64,000 nt of DNA from Terriglobales bacterium. GTDB lineage: Bacteria > Acidobacteriota > Terriglobia > Terriglobales > Acidobacteriaceae. Location of the stretch: positions 1 to 64,000 of the forward strand of contig DATHMF010000009.1 of NCBI GenBank assembly GCA_035487355.1, given 5' to 3'. The notes below the pieces were generated by a model, which was not told where the DNA came from, ran no database searches, and was given only the letters and a program-made list of their open reading frames with translations. Positions 1-8,751 of the stretch are shown here, piece after piece. A program made the translations under genes and the position numbers. How positions within the stretch are numbered: position 1 is the stretch's first letter; each line of letters starts with the position of its first letter.

Positions 1-1161
1 AATACGGTGGATGGTTATCACCTTAAAGCGGGATCGCCCGCTGCGGGTTCTGGCGCGGTAATCGCCAATAATGGTGGCCGCGATTTCTTTGGAACAGCCT
101 TGCCGAGCGGCGCGCCCGACCGTGGTGCGGCTCAGGGAAGCCAAGTACCGCCCCCGCCCGATTTCTCCATCTCGGCAACGCCGTCTTCGCAAACCATAAA
201 TGCGGGGAGCATGACCACCTATACGGTGAATGTTACCGGATCGAATGGCTTCACCGGCACCGTAAACTTGGGGTTAAGCGGCTTGCCCAGTGGGGCAAGC
301 GATTTCTTCACTCCTGCCTCGGTGAGTGGCACAAATTCCTCCACGCTAACGGTTACGACTTCGACCGCGACGCCAGCCGGGACGACTACGCTCACCATCA
401 CCGGTACAAGTGGAAGTTTGTCGCATTCAACAACTGTCACTCTAACCGTCGCCGGCGCACCGGCGGCGCCAAGTCTGACAGGAACCGCCGGCAATGCGCA
501 AGTGAACCTCTCATGGACAACTTCGTCAGGCGCCACGAGTTATGACGTAAAGCGGAGCCTGGTAACGGGTGGTCCTTACTCGCTGGTTAATTCGGGCACC
601 GTCACGAACTTTGTCGATACTACGGTGACAAATGGGACGACATACTTTTATGTGGTTTCTGCGCTGAACGCAGTTGGTGAAAGTCCCAACTCCAACGAAG
701 TGAAACTGACTCCTACTGCCTTTAGCATCGCGATTAATTGCGGTGGGCCAGCGATAAGTCCGTTCGTTGCCGATATGGACTTCGCGGGCGGCACTACGAT
801 CAATCACGCCAACACGATCAATCTGACCGGGGTAACCAATCCGGCGCCTATGCAGGTGTATCAGACGGCGCGGATAGGGAACTTTACCTACACGATTCCG
901 GGGAGTACCGCGGGATCGAGTCATACCGTGCGGCTGCACTTTGCCGAGACCTTCTGGACGGCAGCGGGCAAACGCAGGTTCAATGTGTCGATTAATGGGA
1001 CGCAGGTGCTTACCAACTTCGACATCTTTGCAACAGCGGGAGCCATGAATAAGGCAACGATCCAGCAGTTCACGGTCAATGCCAATGCGGCCGGGCAATA
1101 CGTGATTCAGTTCACCGCGGTCATAGATAAGTCACTGGTGAGCGGAATCGAGATCCAATAA
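1..1161 (+). CDS. Secreted beta-helix/Ig-like/FN3/malectin protein, 5' end outside window
   Basis: The frame is open to the first base, so the N-terminus lies upstream; 386 residues are visible. The first ~45 residues (KAGSPAAGSGAV...PDRGAAQG) resemble the end of a right-handed parallel beta-helix surface protein. Then come a Ser/Thr-rich Ig-like domain (about residues 55-155), an FN3 domain (about 155-240) and a C-terminal malectin-type carbohydrate-binding domain (about 243-386, INCGGP...VRLHFAE...FNVSINGTQV). It is probably an extracellular carbohydrate-binding or adhesive protein; no catalytic motif is visible. The last 390 bp are nearly identical to the 3' end of the gene at 1419-3950. 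A 13-bp hairpin follows the stop. Domain calls are from pattern recognition. Confidence 0.8.
   Translation, partial: NTVDGYHLKAGSPAAGSGAVIANNGGRDFFGTALPSGAPDRGAAQGSQVPPPPDFSISATPSSQTINAGSMTTYTVNVTGSNGFTGTVNLGLSGLPSGASDFFTPASVSGTNSSTLTVTTSTATPAGTTTLTITGTSGSLSHSTTVTLTVAGAPAAPSLTGTAGNAQVNLSWTTSSGATSYDVKRSLVTGGPYSLVNSGTVTNFVDTTVTNGTTYFYVVSALNAVGESPNSNEVKLTPTAFSIAINCGGPAISPFVADMDFAGGTTINHANTINLTGVTNPAPMQVYQTARIGNFTYTIPGSTAGSSHTVRLHFAETFWTAAGKRRFNVSINGTQVLTNFDIFATAGAMNKATIQQFTVNANAAGQYVIQFTAVIDKSLVSGIEIQ
772..1161 (+). repeat. Malectin repeat, copy 1 (direct repeat with 3561-3950)
   Basis: This stretch matches 3561-3950 almost base for base without indels at a constant offset of 2789 bp, ending at both stop codons. 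It encodes the C-terminal malectin domain of the partial gene. Confidence 0.85.
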
Positions 1162-1174
1162 TTGTTTTCGGGTG

Positions 1175-1206
1175 CACGGACTCACAGTGAAAGCTGTGAG
1201 TCCGTG
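1175..1206 (+). terminator. Perfect 13-bp hairpin after the malectin gene
   Basis: Positions 1175-1187 (CACGGACTCACAG) pair exactly with 1194-1206 around a 6-nt TGAAAG loop, 13 nt after the stop codon. No U-tract follows, so it may be a stabilising 3' structure or a non-canonical terminator. Confidence 0.5.
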
Positions 1207-1418
1207 ATGTTGGTCATGGAAATCACCTGGATGCCAAACTCGCCGTTGAACTAGTACCAAGCCTAAGTAACAGAGCTACAGGAAAGCGTGTGGCGGAATA
1301 GGGCAGAGGCTGAAAGTAAGTCTCGCATACCCTACTCGGGTCGACCTTGGGGTCAGGTCGCAGTCCGCCGAGTCTGTCCAAAATTGTGAGAGCCGTTGTT
1401 CGCTAAAAGGAGCTGAAA

Positions 1419-3950
1419 ATGAATGCCTTCCAACTAAAACGTGCGTTTCGTCCGGTATTGATGAGCCTTTTTTTGGCCTTGACGTTCTTTGTCATGCTTT
1501 CTCTTCGTGGGTACTTGAATCCACCCAAGGTTGTAAGGGCCCAATCCGGTCCCACCATTACCGATTGGCAGCAATTCGGCGGCGACCCAACGCATTCGGG
1601 CGCCAACAATAGTGAGACCATAATTAATGCAAGCAACGTGAGTGGCCTTAAAAATGTCTTCACGTTTAACCTGGCAGCGGGCACCGATGCATCCGTTGTC
1701 GCTCTCACGGGCGTTTCGACATCCAGCGGCGTTAGAGATCTGGTCTTTGTTAATAGCAAGCTAGGAGATTTCTATGCGCTTGATGCGAAGACGGGGGCGG
1801 TAGTATGGACGGCAAAAGCGGCGGGAGGTTTCAATAATTCCAGTCCGGCCATCGATCCAAATCGACAGTTTGTCTATTTTCCAGGAGCAGATGGTTTCGC
1901 TCATAAATTTAACGTGGCGGATGGCGTCGAAGTCAAGGGTGGCGGTTTTCCGGCGATGGTAACCTCATGCAGCGGAACCAAGATTCCGTCAGCACTGGGA
2001 ATTGCAACCGACGCGAGTGGTGTTACCAGGCTTTACGGTTCGAGTTCGGGTTTTGGCGCCTGTCCCCACGGAAGCATTACGGCTATCGACCTGGCTACCG
2101 GCACACAACATGTGTTCAACGCGGCATGCAGCAACGTCGATGGGCACGTCGGGACGCCCGGCATCACAGGTTGCGCTAACGGGGGTTCAGGAGTGTGGTC
2201 ACGCGCCGGAGAAGTTTATGATCCCGCCACGAACCTGATTTATGTCGCCACCGCTGAATTTGGCGCTTTCAGTCCATCTACACACCGCTGGTCGCAGACG
2301 CTGCTGGCAATCAACCCGGACGGCACCACCAATAACGGTAATCCGGTCGACAGCAATACCCCTACAAATTTTGCGAGTGAAATCGCCGGCGATATTGACT
2401 ACGGCAGCAACAATCCGACTATAATGCCTGACTTGCCGGGCAGCACTGTCGCCCATGTGGTGTTAATGTGTGGAAAAGACGCCCAGATGCGGTTGCTCAA
2501 TGCGAATAATTTGAACGGCCACAATGGTCCTGGTTTCACCGGAGGCGATCTCTCGGATACCCCGCTGCCCCAGGGAGGCGAGGCGTTCTCCCAGATTGCG
2601 TTGTACACCGCTCCAGACGGCACCCATTGGGTCATTGCCCCAAGTACACATGGCATCGCCGGTCTCGTATATACGCTGAACGCGGCAAATCAACCGACCC
2701 TGATACCGAAATGGCATCTCACCAATGGCTGGGTCACTTCTCCCGTTGTAGCCAATGGCGTGGTCTTCGGTGCCAACGAGGCTGGACAGGTTTTCGCCCT
2801 GAACCTCACGACAGGAGCGCAGTTGTGGTCTGCAACGACAAACGGACGTCACTGGTCCAGCCCAGTTGTAGTCAATGGCATGCTTTACATCACAGATGGG
2901 TTTGGAGCTACAGGCGGCCGGCTATTGGCCTTTGGCTTGCCTTCCAGCGGCGGCAACCCGCCACCAGCGCCGGCGCTGGCAACGCCAAGTGCGGGTAACA
3001 ACCAGGTAAGTCTCTCCTGGTCGGCCTCGACGGGCGCCAGCAGCTACAACGTAAAACGCACCTTGACCAGCGGCATGAACTATGCGCTTGTAGCATCGGG
3101 CGTGACTGCAACCAGCTTCACCGATACGACCGTGACCAATGGCACGAAGTACTTTTATGTGGTCTCGGCACAGAACGCGGCCGGCGAGAGCGCTAACTCG
3201 AACGAGGTCTCCGCTACGCCAACGGGTGGGGTAACACCGCCCACGGCGCCGACGCTGGCAACGCCAACTGCGGGCAACAATCAGGTAAGTCTCTCCTGGT
3301 CGGCCTCGGCAGGCGCCAGCACCTACAACGTAAAACGCACCTTGACCAGCGGCGCCAACTATGCGGTTGTAGCATCAGGGTTGACTGCCACCAGCTTTAC
3401 CGATACGACCGTGACCAACGGCACGAAGTACTTTTATGTAGTCTCGGCACAGAACGCGGCTGGCGAAAGCCCTAACTCTAACGAGGTTTCGGCTACTCCA
3501 GCGAGTGGACCCGTGATTGCCATCAATGCCGGAGGACCGGCGGTAAGCCCGTTCGCGGCCGATATGGACTTCGTTGGCGGCACGACCATCAATCACGCCA
3601 ACACGATCAATCTGACCGGGGTAACCAATCCGGCGCCCATGCAGGTGTATCAGACGGCGCGGATTGGGAACTTTACGTACACGATTCCGGGGGGTACCGC
3701 CGGATCGAGTCATACCGTGCGCCTGCACTTTGCCGAGACCTTCTGGACGGCAGCGGGCAAGCGCAGGTTCAATGTTTCCATTAACGGAACGCAGGTGCTT
3801 ACCAACTTCGACATCTTTGCAGCGGCGGGCGCCATGAATAAGGCAACGATCCAGCAGTTCACGGTCAATGCCAATGCGGCCGGGCAGTACGTGATTCAGT
3901 TCACCGCGGTCACAGATAAATCCCTGCTGAGCGGAATCGAGGTTCAGTAG
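1419..3950 (+). CDS. Secreted PQQ-type beta-propeller protein with two FN3 domains and a malectin domain
   Basis: An 843-residue exported protein. An AAAGGAG sequence sits 6 nt before the ATG. A signal peptide/membrane segment occupies about residues 14-42 and ends near RAQSG. Residues ~45-510 carry PQQ-like propeller blades (e.g. FYALDAKTGAVVWTAKA, VFALNLTTGAQLWSA), then two near-identical FN3 domains (about 515-605 and 608-700) and a malectin domain (about 700-843). Such propellers occur in quinoprotein dehydrogenases and also in structural proteins; I see no clear catalytic Asp or PQQ/Ca ligand set, so enzyme activity is unproven. It is likely an extracellular sugar-binding or oxidising protein. 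A pqqA-like gene lies 170 bp downstream. Confidence 0.82.
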   Translation: MNAFQLKRAFRPVLMSLFLALTFFVMLSLRGYLNPPKVVRAQSGPTITDWQQFGGDPTHSGANNSETIINASNVSGLKNVFTFNLAAGTDASVVALTGVSTSSGVRDLVFVNSKLGDFYALDAKTGAVVWTAKAAGGFNNSSPAIDPNRQFVYFPGADGFAHKFNVADGVEVKGGGFPAMVTSCSGTKIPSALGIATDASGVTRLYGSSSGFGACPHGSITAIDLATGTQHVFNAACSNVDGHVGTPGITGCANGGSGVWSRAGEVYDPATNLIYVATAEFGAFSPSTHRWSQTLLAINPDGTTNNGNPVDSNTPTNFASEIAGDIDYGSNNPTIMPDLPGSTVAHVVLMCGKDAQMRLLNANNLNGHNGPGFTGGDLSDTPLPQGGEAFSQIALYTAPDGTHWVIAPSTHGIAGLVYTLNAANQPTLIPKWHLTNGWVTSPVVANGVVFGANEAGQVFALNLTTGAQLWSATTNGRHWSSPVVVNGMLYITDGFGATGGRLLAFGLPSSGGNPPPAPALATPSAGNNQVSLSWSASTGASSYNVKRTLTSGMNYALVASGVTATSFTDTTVTNGTKYFYVVSAQNAAGESANSNEVSATPTGGVTPPTAPTLATPTAGNNQVSLSWSASAGASTYNVKRTLTSGANYAVVASGLTATSFTDTTVTNGTKYFYVVSAQNAAGESPNSNEVSATPASGPVIAINAGGPAVSPFAADMDFVGGTTINHANTINLTGVTNPAPMQVYQTARIGNFTYTIPGGTAGSSHTVRLHFAETFWTAAGKRRFNVSINGTQVLTNFDIFAAAGAMNKATIQQFTVNANAAGQYVIQFTAVTDKSLLSGIEVQ
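2972..3509 (+). repeat. Tandem 279-bp FN3-encoding repeats
   Basis: Two consecutive FN3 units, starting at about 2972 and 3251, are offset by 279 bp (93 codons) and nearly identical in DNA, including long stretches with the same synonymous codons. This suggests recent tandem duplication inside the gene. Confidence 0.75.
3561..3950 (+). repeat. Malectin repeat, copy 2 (direct repeat with 772-1161)
   Basis: Partner of the 772-1161 copy. Synonymous sites are also largely identical, which points to recent duplication or gene conversion between neighbouring genes. More diverged malectin units lie at about 15610-16060 and 16980-17434. Confidence 0.85.
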
Positions 3951-4015
3951 TTCAGGTGTTGGGTACCCACTGGTTCGACCTGTGCGAGTTGAACAGGTTT
4001 GACCGTTCAGGAAAT

Positions 4016-4056
4016 CATCCTCCATGTGGCTTGGATGAGAAACCACATGGAGGATG
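4016..4056 (+). terminator. 14-bp hairpin downstream of the propeller gene
   Basis: CATCCTCCATGTGG (4016-4029) pairs perfectly with CCACATGGAGGATG (4043-4056) around a 13-nt loop, 66 nt after the stop of the upstream gene. No T-run follows. It separates that gene from pqqA. Confidence 0.5.
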
Positions 4057-4119
4057 GAAATGTCAGAACTGTATCAGAGCCCATCCCATTCCCAATGGGA
4101 CTAAAGGAGGTGGAGTAGA

Positions 4120-4197
4120 ATGATTTGGCAAAAACCCGGATTCGATGAAATCTCGCTGAGTTGTGAGATTAACTCTTACGCTTCGGCTGTGCTGTAA
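4120..4197 (+). CDS. pqqA: PqqA-like precursor peptide (25 aa)
   Basis: An ideal Shine-Dalgarno (AAAGGAGGTGG, 4103-4113) sits 6 nt before an ATG that opens 25 codons: MIWQKPGFDE then ISLSCEINSY then ASAVL. This fits the PqqA pattern: an aromatic residue near the N-terminus, Lys-Pro, then Glu and Tyr spaced E-x-x-x-Y (E16 and Y20, the two residues cross-linked by the radical-SAM enzyme PqqE during PQQ biosynthesis). Length and residue positions match the family, e.g. the EVTSYESAE-type core of methylotroph PqqA. It lies between a PQQ-type propeller gene and a TonB receptor. No pqqB, C, D or E is in this window, so maturation genes must be elsewhere; alternatively it is a PqqA-like RiPP. A hairpin and T-run follow. 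Confidence 0.75.
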   Translation: MIWQKPGFDEISLSCEINSYASAVL

Positions 4198-4245
4198 GGC
4201 GTAAACTAACGCAGCAAAAGGCAAGGATTCCCTCCGCGCCCTCCA

Positions 4246-4294
4246 AGGGAAGAAGTCGCTCTCCTGCGGATTCTTCCCTAGGGTCCGGATTTTT
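4246..4294 (+). terminator. Candidate terminator of pqqA
   Basis: AGGGAAGAA (4246-4254) pairs with TTCTTCCCT (4271-4279) across a 16-nt loop; GGGTCCGGA and five Ts (4290-4294) follow. It lies about 50 nt after the pqqA stop. The loop is long, so this is moderate evidence. Confidence 0.4.
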
Positions 4295-4528
4295 AAGATC
4301 TGTAGTCCGCGTCGACACATGGCCAGCACTTGGAACAACAACAAGTAATCCACATCATTTCACGCACGAGAGTTTGATCCTTCCAGCGTAGATTTTTGTT
4401 GCGATTCGCGACCTTAATGCCCCTGACACTGAACCAACTTCTTCCGGCTTTGGGTTCAAGAGCGCGCCGAAATAGATTGTTAAGCCTAAGAGAGGGTCGT
4501 TAAGTTAACCCGTTAAACAAAGACAATT

Positions 4529-4549
4529 TAACCCCATGAAACTTGACTA
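4529..4549 (+). promoter_or_regulatory. Upstream motif shared with 11774-11794 (copy 1)
   Basis: TTAACCC(C/T)ATGAAACTTGAC followed by T occurs here and at 11774-11794 with one mismatch in 21 nt. In both places a GTTAAC lies 22-24 nt upstream and a large secretome gene begins 220-310 nt downstream. Probably a promoter element or regulator site; function unknown. Confidence 0.45.
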
Positions 4550-4615
4550 TGCCTCGTGTGGCGGGAGAGACTGCACGCGACAAAAGTGCGGGCCGTAATC
4601 GGAGGTGTTCCTTAC

Positions 4616-4646
4616 AGGCTCTGCTGGTGAATGATCAGCAGAGCCT
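4616..4646 (+). other. 11-bp hairpin in the TonB receptor leader
   Basis: AGGCTCTGCTG (4616-4626) pairs perfectly with CAGCAGAGCCT (4636-4646) around a 9-nt loop. It lies 210 nt upstream of the receptor start and downstream of the shared motif at 4529, so it may be in the 5' UTR. No known riboswitch class was recognised. Confidence 0.5.
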
Positions 4647-4856
4647 CAGGTTCGCCGAGCACGCACACCACTACCAGGAAGAGGCTATCTTTGGGGAGCA
4701 AGACAATAGCGCAATCTGGCCAATTCTAGATTCAGCAAGCCGCTCTGTGCAAAAACCTGTACGAGTGACTACTTGAGCCCGAATTAGTTAAATACAAAAC
4801 AAAACATAGTAGAGACAGTAAAAACTTGGGAAAACTTCTGGAGGAGAGAACAGCTT

Positions 4857-7800
4857 ATGAAAATCAAACGACAGTCGAAACAAGGGCTACACGCGGGCAT
4901 GGCCAATCGCGGGTATTTGCAGAGCCCAGTCTTTTTACAAACGGGGAAACAATTCCGCTGGTTTGCGCTGGCGGCTTTCGCGGTTATAGTAACGGCCTTA
5001 TGCTTGGCCGCATTTGTACAGCCTGCCGCTGCCCAAGACGTCTTCGGACGTATCTCCGGGACGGTGACGGATACACAGGGTGCCGTTATTCCCGATGCGA
5101 ACATCACGATTACCAACGAGCAAACCAAGCTCTCACGGATCCTTAAGACCGATGCCAACGGCTTCTATGTCGCCGATGATCTGCCCGTGGGGCTCTATAC
5201 AGTAGGTGCGACTGCGGAACACGGATTTAAGGCCTTCAAGAAAACGGGCAATGATTTAACTGCAGGCACGCGCCTGACCGTTGACATAAAGCTGCAGGTC
5301 GGCGCCACTACCGATGTCGTAGAGGTGACCGCAACAGGTGAGACCGTCAATACGGTCTCCGGTGAGCTCGCGAGGACGGTGGATTCGTTACAGGTGCGGA
5401 CGCTCGCCTTGAATGAGCGCAACTACGTCCAGTTGGTCTCGCTTGTCCCGGGCGCCGCCCTTACTGCCTTTGACCAAACTGCGCTGACCACCGGAATGTC
5501 GACCACCGCCTCCAGCCTCAACGGCCGCCGCGCCGACGGAAACAACTTTACTGTGGATGGCGGCTTCAACATGGATTCGGGCTCCAATGCCACCCAGCTC
5601 AACAATGTGGGCATAGATTTTATTGAAGAGGTTTCTATTAAAACCTCCAACTTTTCCGCCGAGTACGGTCGTAATGACGGCGCCTCGGTTAACGTGGTGA
5701 CCCGCAGCGGAGGCGACCGGTTCCACGGGGGCTTGTTCGAGTATTTGCGGAACAACCAGTTTGACGCCATTCCTTCGATCAACAAAGTCAACATACCTGC
5801 GGGCGCGACCACCAAGAGCCTGGAGAGCATTCTGCACTACAACGACTTCGGATGGAACTTTGGCGGGCCCATCGTTCACAAGAAGCTGTTCTTCTTTGTT
5901 GGGCAAGAGTGGAAGCGGATTCGTCAGCTGGCACAGACGCAAAACCTCACGCTGCCAACTACGGCCGAACTGGCGGGCAACTTCACGGGTGCAGGAGTGA
6001 CCCTCAAGGCGCCGACAGCTGCAGGAAGTCTCCCGCCAGGCTGCACCATCACCGCCAATGTGCTGTCGCCGCAATGCATCACGCCCGACGGGGCTGCCAT
6101 TGCCGCGGTCTTTACAAAGATGGCGACGGTGGCTTCCACATTCAGTAATACGGACCAGGCTTCAAACGCGATTTTTCAGCCCAACAATCCGCAAAACTGG
6201 CGGGAAGATATCGCTCGTGTTGACTATCAGCTGAACAGCGCCCACGCCATCTTTGGCCGCTACATTCACGACGACCTTAACCTGATTGATGCGTTTGGAA
6301 CGTTTGTGCCTGGCAACAGCCTGCCTACCACTCCCACCAACCGCATACGTCCCGGATATTCCATCCAGGCTTCAGACGTATGGACCATCAATCCGCATCT
6401 CATCAACGAGGCGAAGTTCAACGTTTCCTGGAATAAACAGCGCATTCCGCCTTCGGGAACCCTGTGGGAGCGGTCAACTTATGGGTTCCAGTTCACCCCG
6501 CCGCTCGGGTTCGTGGGAACCTTCCCCAATGGAATTCCTCACATAACCTTTAACGGGCTCGGAGGCGCCGCAGCCACGTCAGGACCTGCCGGGATCCCGG
6601 GTCCATTCTTCTCGTTGCTCGCTCCTACCGTTGATATCAGCCCTACCGATAACCTGACTTGGACGCTGGGAAGCCACACTCTGAAGTTCGGGATGATGTT
6701 TGCCCGCAATCGTAAGGACCAGAATTCGCGCACGGACTCTTATGACGGCAGAATAGTTTTCGCGACCAGTGCAGCCACAACTGGCGTCACTTCTACGGGT
6801 GATCCTGTCGCCGATGCGCTCATGGGAAACTTCCAGAGTTTCTCACAGCCGTCAGCTGACCCGGTCGGCCATTTCCGCTACGACAACACCGAGGGCTATG
6901 TCAACGACAGTTGGAAGGTTGCCCGGAAATTGAGCCTGGAAATAGGTCTTCGTTATCAGTACATAGGGGCGACTTACGTTCAAGGCAATAACGTCGCCAA
7001 CTTTGACCCTGCCCTCTATGTTCCTGGCGTGACCGTGACGGGCAAAAATGCCAACATCCCTGGTGCCGGCAGTCCTGGTCTCTTCAACACGCCAACAGGT
7101 CCAATTTTGCTCAACGGGTTAGTGCGCCCGGGGAGTGTGCCTGCAGACCAATTGGTTCGTGTGCCTGGCGGAAACAGCCCTATCGTATTGGCTACTACTA
7201 GTGGAGGTTCCCGCGGACTCTATGCTCCAAAAAACCTCTTTGCGCCCCGTTTTGGTTTTTCCTTCTCGCCGTTTAACGATGACAAGACGGTGATTCGCGG
7301 GGGTTTCGGTATCTTCTACGATAAGCCCGAGGGCAACATTATCTTCGGGCAAACCGGGGTAGTGCCCTTTCTGTCGTCGGTGCAATACAACAATAGCAAT
7401 CTGTCGAACATTACCGGCGGCGCTGGGTCGGCTCCGACCATTTTCGGCATGAGTGCGGTCGACCCGAACTTCAAGAACGCCTATTCCATGCAGTACAGCT
7501 TTGGTATACAGCATGAGCTTCCGTATGGAGTGCTGGGAGAGGTGAGCTACGTCGGCAACCAGGGACGGCATGAGGTTCGCCAGCCCAATATCAATGTACC
7601 ATCATTGACTCTGACCGATGCCAATCCAACCATGCAGACCAATCAGTTACGTCCCTTCGTGGGCTATACGGATATCACCCAATTCCGCAGCGACAGCAAC
7701 TCGAACTACAACGGCCTGCAGTTTTTTGCCACCAAGCGGAAAGGCAACCTCCTGGCCAGCGTCAGCTACACCTGGTCGAGAGCGCTGGGCGATACCAGCG

Positions 7801-8498
7801 GCATCAATGACAACCCTGAACCGGAATGCGCTTTCTCCTGCATTCTGCCCAACGGACAGGCTATAACCTGGCGGCAATTCGACTACGGGCCGCTGACCTT
7901 TGACCGGCAGCACGTCCTGGTATTTACCTACAACTACGCATTCCCGTTCTTCCGGGCCCAGCAAGGTCCTCTCGGGGTTGCTCTTGGAGGTTGGGAGTTA
8001 GGCGGCATTACCCGCTTCCAGACCGGCGCACCCTTGACCGTAACGGCCGGCAATCTAAATGTTGGAAACTTGCCCTTCACTCGCCGCGCAGATTTCTTCC
8101 CGGGTGCACCGTTATATTCCGGATATACCTGCCCGTCGGTGACCAAGTGCTGGTTCAATCCGGGGGTTGTCAAGGACCCTATCACCAAACTGACGATCAA
8201 TAACACACCTGCTTTCCTGACATCGGGCGCGTTGGATCCAACCCTCGCCACTCAGATCGGCGATGCCCCGACAGGAAACATCATCGGTCCGGGATACTTC
8301 AACTGGGATGTTTCCGCGCGCAAGAAGTTTAACCTGCCCCACGAAGGCATGAATCTGATGTTTCAGTTAGATCTCTTTAACGTCTTCAATCACTCCAATT
8401 GGGGCAATCCAGGCACGAGTGCCTCAGGAGGTCTCGGCATCATCACCTCATCTGCACCTCCACGCCAGCTCCAGTTCGCTTTGAAGTTCAACTTCTGA
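4857..8498 (+). CDS. Oar-like TonB-dependent outer-membrane receptor
   Basis: 1213 residues, start supported by CTGGAGGAG 10 nt upstream. It has an N-terminal extension, a signal peptide (membrane segment about residues 38-58, cleavage near AAAQDVFG), a carboxypeptidase-regulatory-like beta-sandwich (about 60-150, GRISGTVTDTQGAVIPDA), a plug domain (about 150-290) and a long beta-barrel ending in an aromatic residue (LQFALKFNF), the usual BamA recognition end. This architecture is greatly expanded in Acidobacteriota. Such receptors import oligosaccharides or metal chelates with TonB energy; the substrate here is unknown. The neighbours are secreted propeller proteins and pqqA, not a catabolic operon. 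A strong hairpin follows. Confidence 0.9.
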   Translation: MKIKRQSKQGLHAGMANRGYLQSPVFLQTGKQFRWFALAAFAVIVTALCLAAFVQPAAAQDVFGRISGTVTDTQGAVIPDANITITNEQTKLSRILKTDANGFYVADDLPVGLYTVGATAEHGFKAFKKTGNDLTAGTRLTVDIKLQVGATTDVVEVTATGETVNTVSGELARTVDSLQVRTLALNERNYVQLVSLVPGAALTAFDQTALTTGMSTTASSLNGRRADGNNFTVDGGFNMDSGSNATQLNNVGIDFIEEVSIKTSNFSAEYGRNDGASVNVVTRSGGDRFHGGLFEYLRNNQFDAIPSINKVNIPAGATTKSLESILHYNDFGWNFGGPIVHKKLFFFVGQEWKRIRQLAQTQNLTLPTTAELAGNFTGAGVTLKAPTAAGSLPPGCTITANVLSPQCITPDGAAIAAVFTKMATVASTFSNTDQASNAIFQPNNPQNWREDIARVDYQLNSAHAIFGRYIHDDLNLIDAFGTFVPGNSLPTTPTNRIRPGYSIQASDVWTINPHLINEAKFNVSWNKQRIPPSGTLWERSTYGFQFTPPLGFVGTFPNGIPHITFNGLGGAAATSGPAGIPGPFFSLLAPTVDISPTDNLTWTLGSHTLKFGMMFARNRKDQNSRTDSYDGRIVFATSAATTGVTSTGDPVADALMGNFQSFSQPSADPVGHFRYDNTEGYVNDSWKVARKLSLEIGLRYQYIGATYVQGNNVANFDPALYVPGVTVTGKNANIPGAGSPGLFNTPTGPILLNGLVRPGSVPADQLVRVPGGNSPIVLATTSGGSRGLYAPKNLFAPRFGFSFSPFNDDKTVIRGGFGIFYDKPEGNIIFGQTGVVPFLSSVQYNNSNLSNITGGAGSAPTIFGMSAVDPNFKNAYSMQYSFGIQHELPYGVLGEVSYVGNQGRHEVRQPNINVPSLTLTDANPTMQTNQLRPFVGYTDITQFRSDSNSNYNGLQFFATKRKGNLLASVSYTWSRALGDTSGINDNPEPECAFSCILPNGQAITWRQFDYGPLTFDRQHVLVFTYNYAFPFFRAQQGPLGVALGGWELGGITRFQTGAPLTVTAGNLNVGNLPFTRRADFFPGAPLYSGYTCPSVTKCWFNPGVVKDPITKLTINNTPAFLTSGALDPTLATQIGDAPTGNIIGPGYFNWDVSARKKFNLPHEGMNLMFQLDLFNVFNHSNWGNPGTSASGGLGIITSSAPPRQLQFALKFNF

Positions 8499-8509
8499 AC
8501 TGTGGGGGA

Positions 8510-8550
8510 GGACTCTGTTGCGAGAACTACAGGTTCTCGCAACAGAGTTC
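8510..8550 (+). terminator. Long hairpin after the TonB receptor
   Basis: Sixteen perfect pairs (8512-8527 with 8533-8548), extended by a G-U and a G-C pair to 8510/8550, with a 5-nt TACAG loop. It begins 12 nt after the stop. No T-run follows, but stem stability suggests termination or transcript protection. Confidence 0.6.
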
Positions 8551-8751
8551 CAGGTTAACTGTTTCATATGTTGGCCTCTTGAGGAAGCGATCCTCCGAGC
8601 AGCCTTGGGAGGCCCTGGTGACTGATTCGCTGATGCTCGTACGGGGCAGTCGTGGCCCCCTCGCGCCAAACCCAGAGCTTGTCTATGCATGAAAATGTAA
8701 TGAAGCACCATCTTTTGCAACAAGAGAATTAAGAAGAATAAGGAGACGCCA

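Larger units (their letters stand above)
4295..4856. other. Non-coding stretch before the TonB receptor
   Basis: No convincing gene; a 77-codon frame at 4543-4776 has no ribosome binding site and atypical composition. The stretch holds several GTTAA/TTAAC elements (4499-4535), a 21-nt motif shared with 11774-11794, and a strong hairpin at 4616-4646. It probably contains the promoter and leader of the receptor. Confidence 0.6.

Noticed and set aside
1207-1418. Possible riboswitch leader before the propeller/malectin gene
   Set aside because: Some complementary segments (ACTCGG/CCGAGT) occur, but no c-di-GMP or other known riboswitch consensus is present.
4369-4380. AGAGTTTGATCC, identical to the start of the universal 16S rRNA forward primer site
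   Set aside because: The match stops after 12 nt (next bases TTCC instead of TGGC) and no other 16S sequence follows; treated as chance.
4543-4776. 77-codon open frame before the first TonB receptor
   Set aside because: No ribosome binding site, includes both arms of the 4616-4646 hairpin, and composition is not protein-like.
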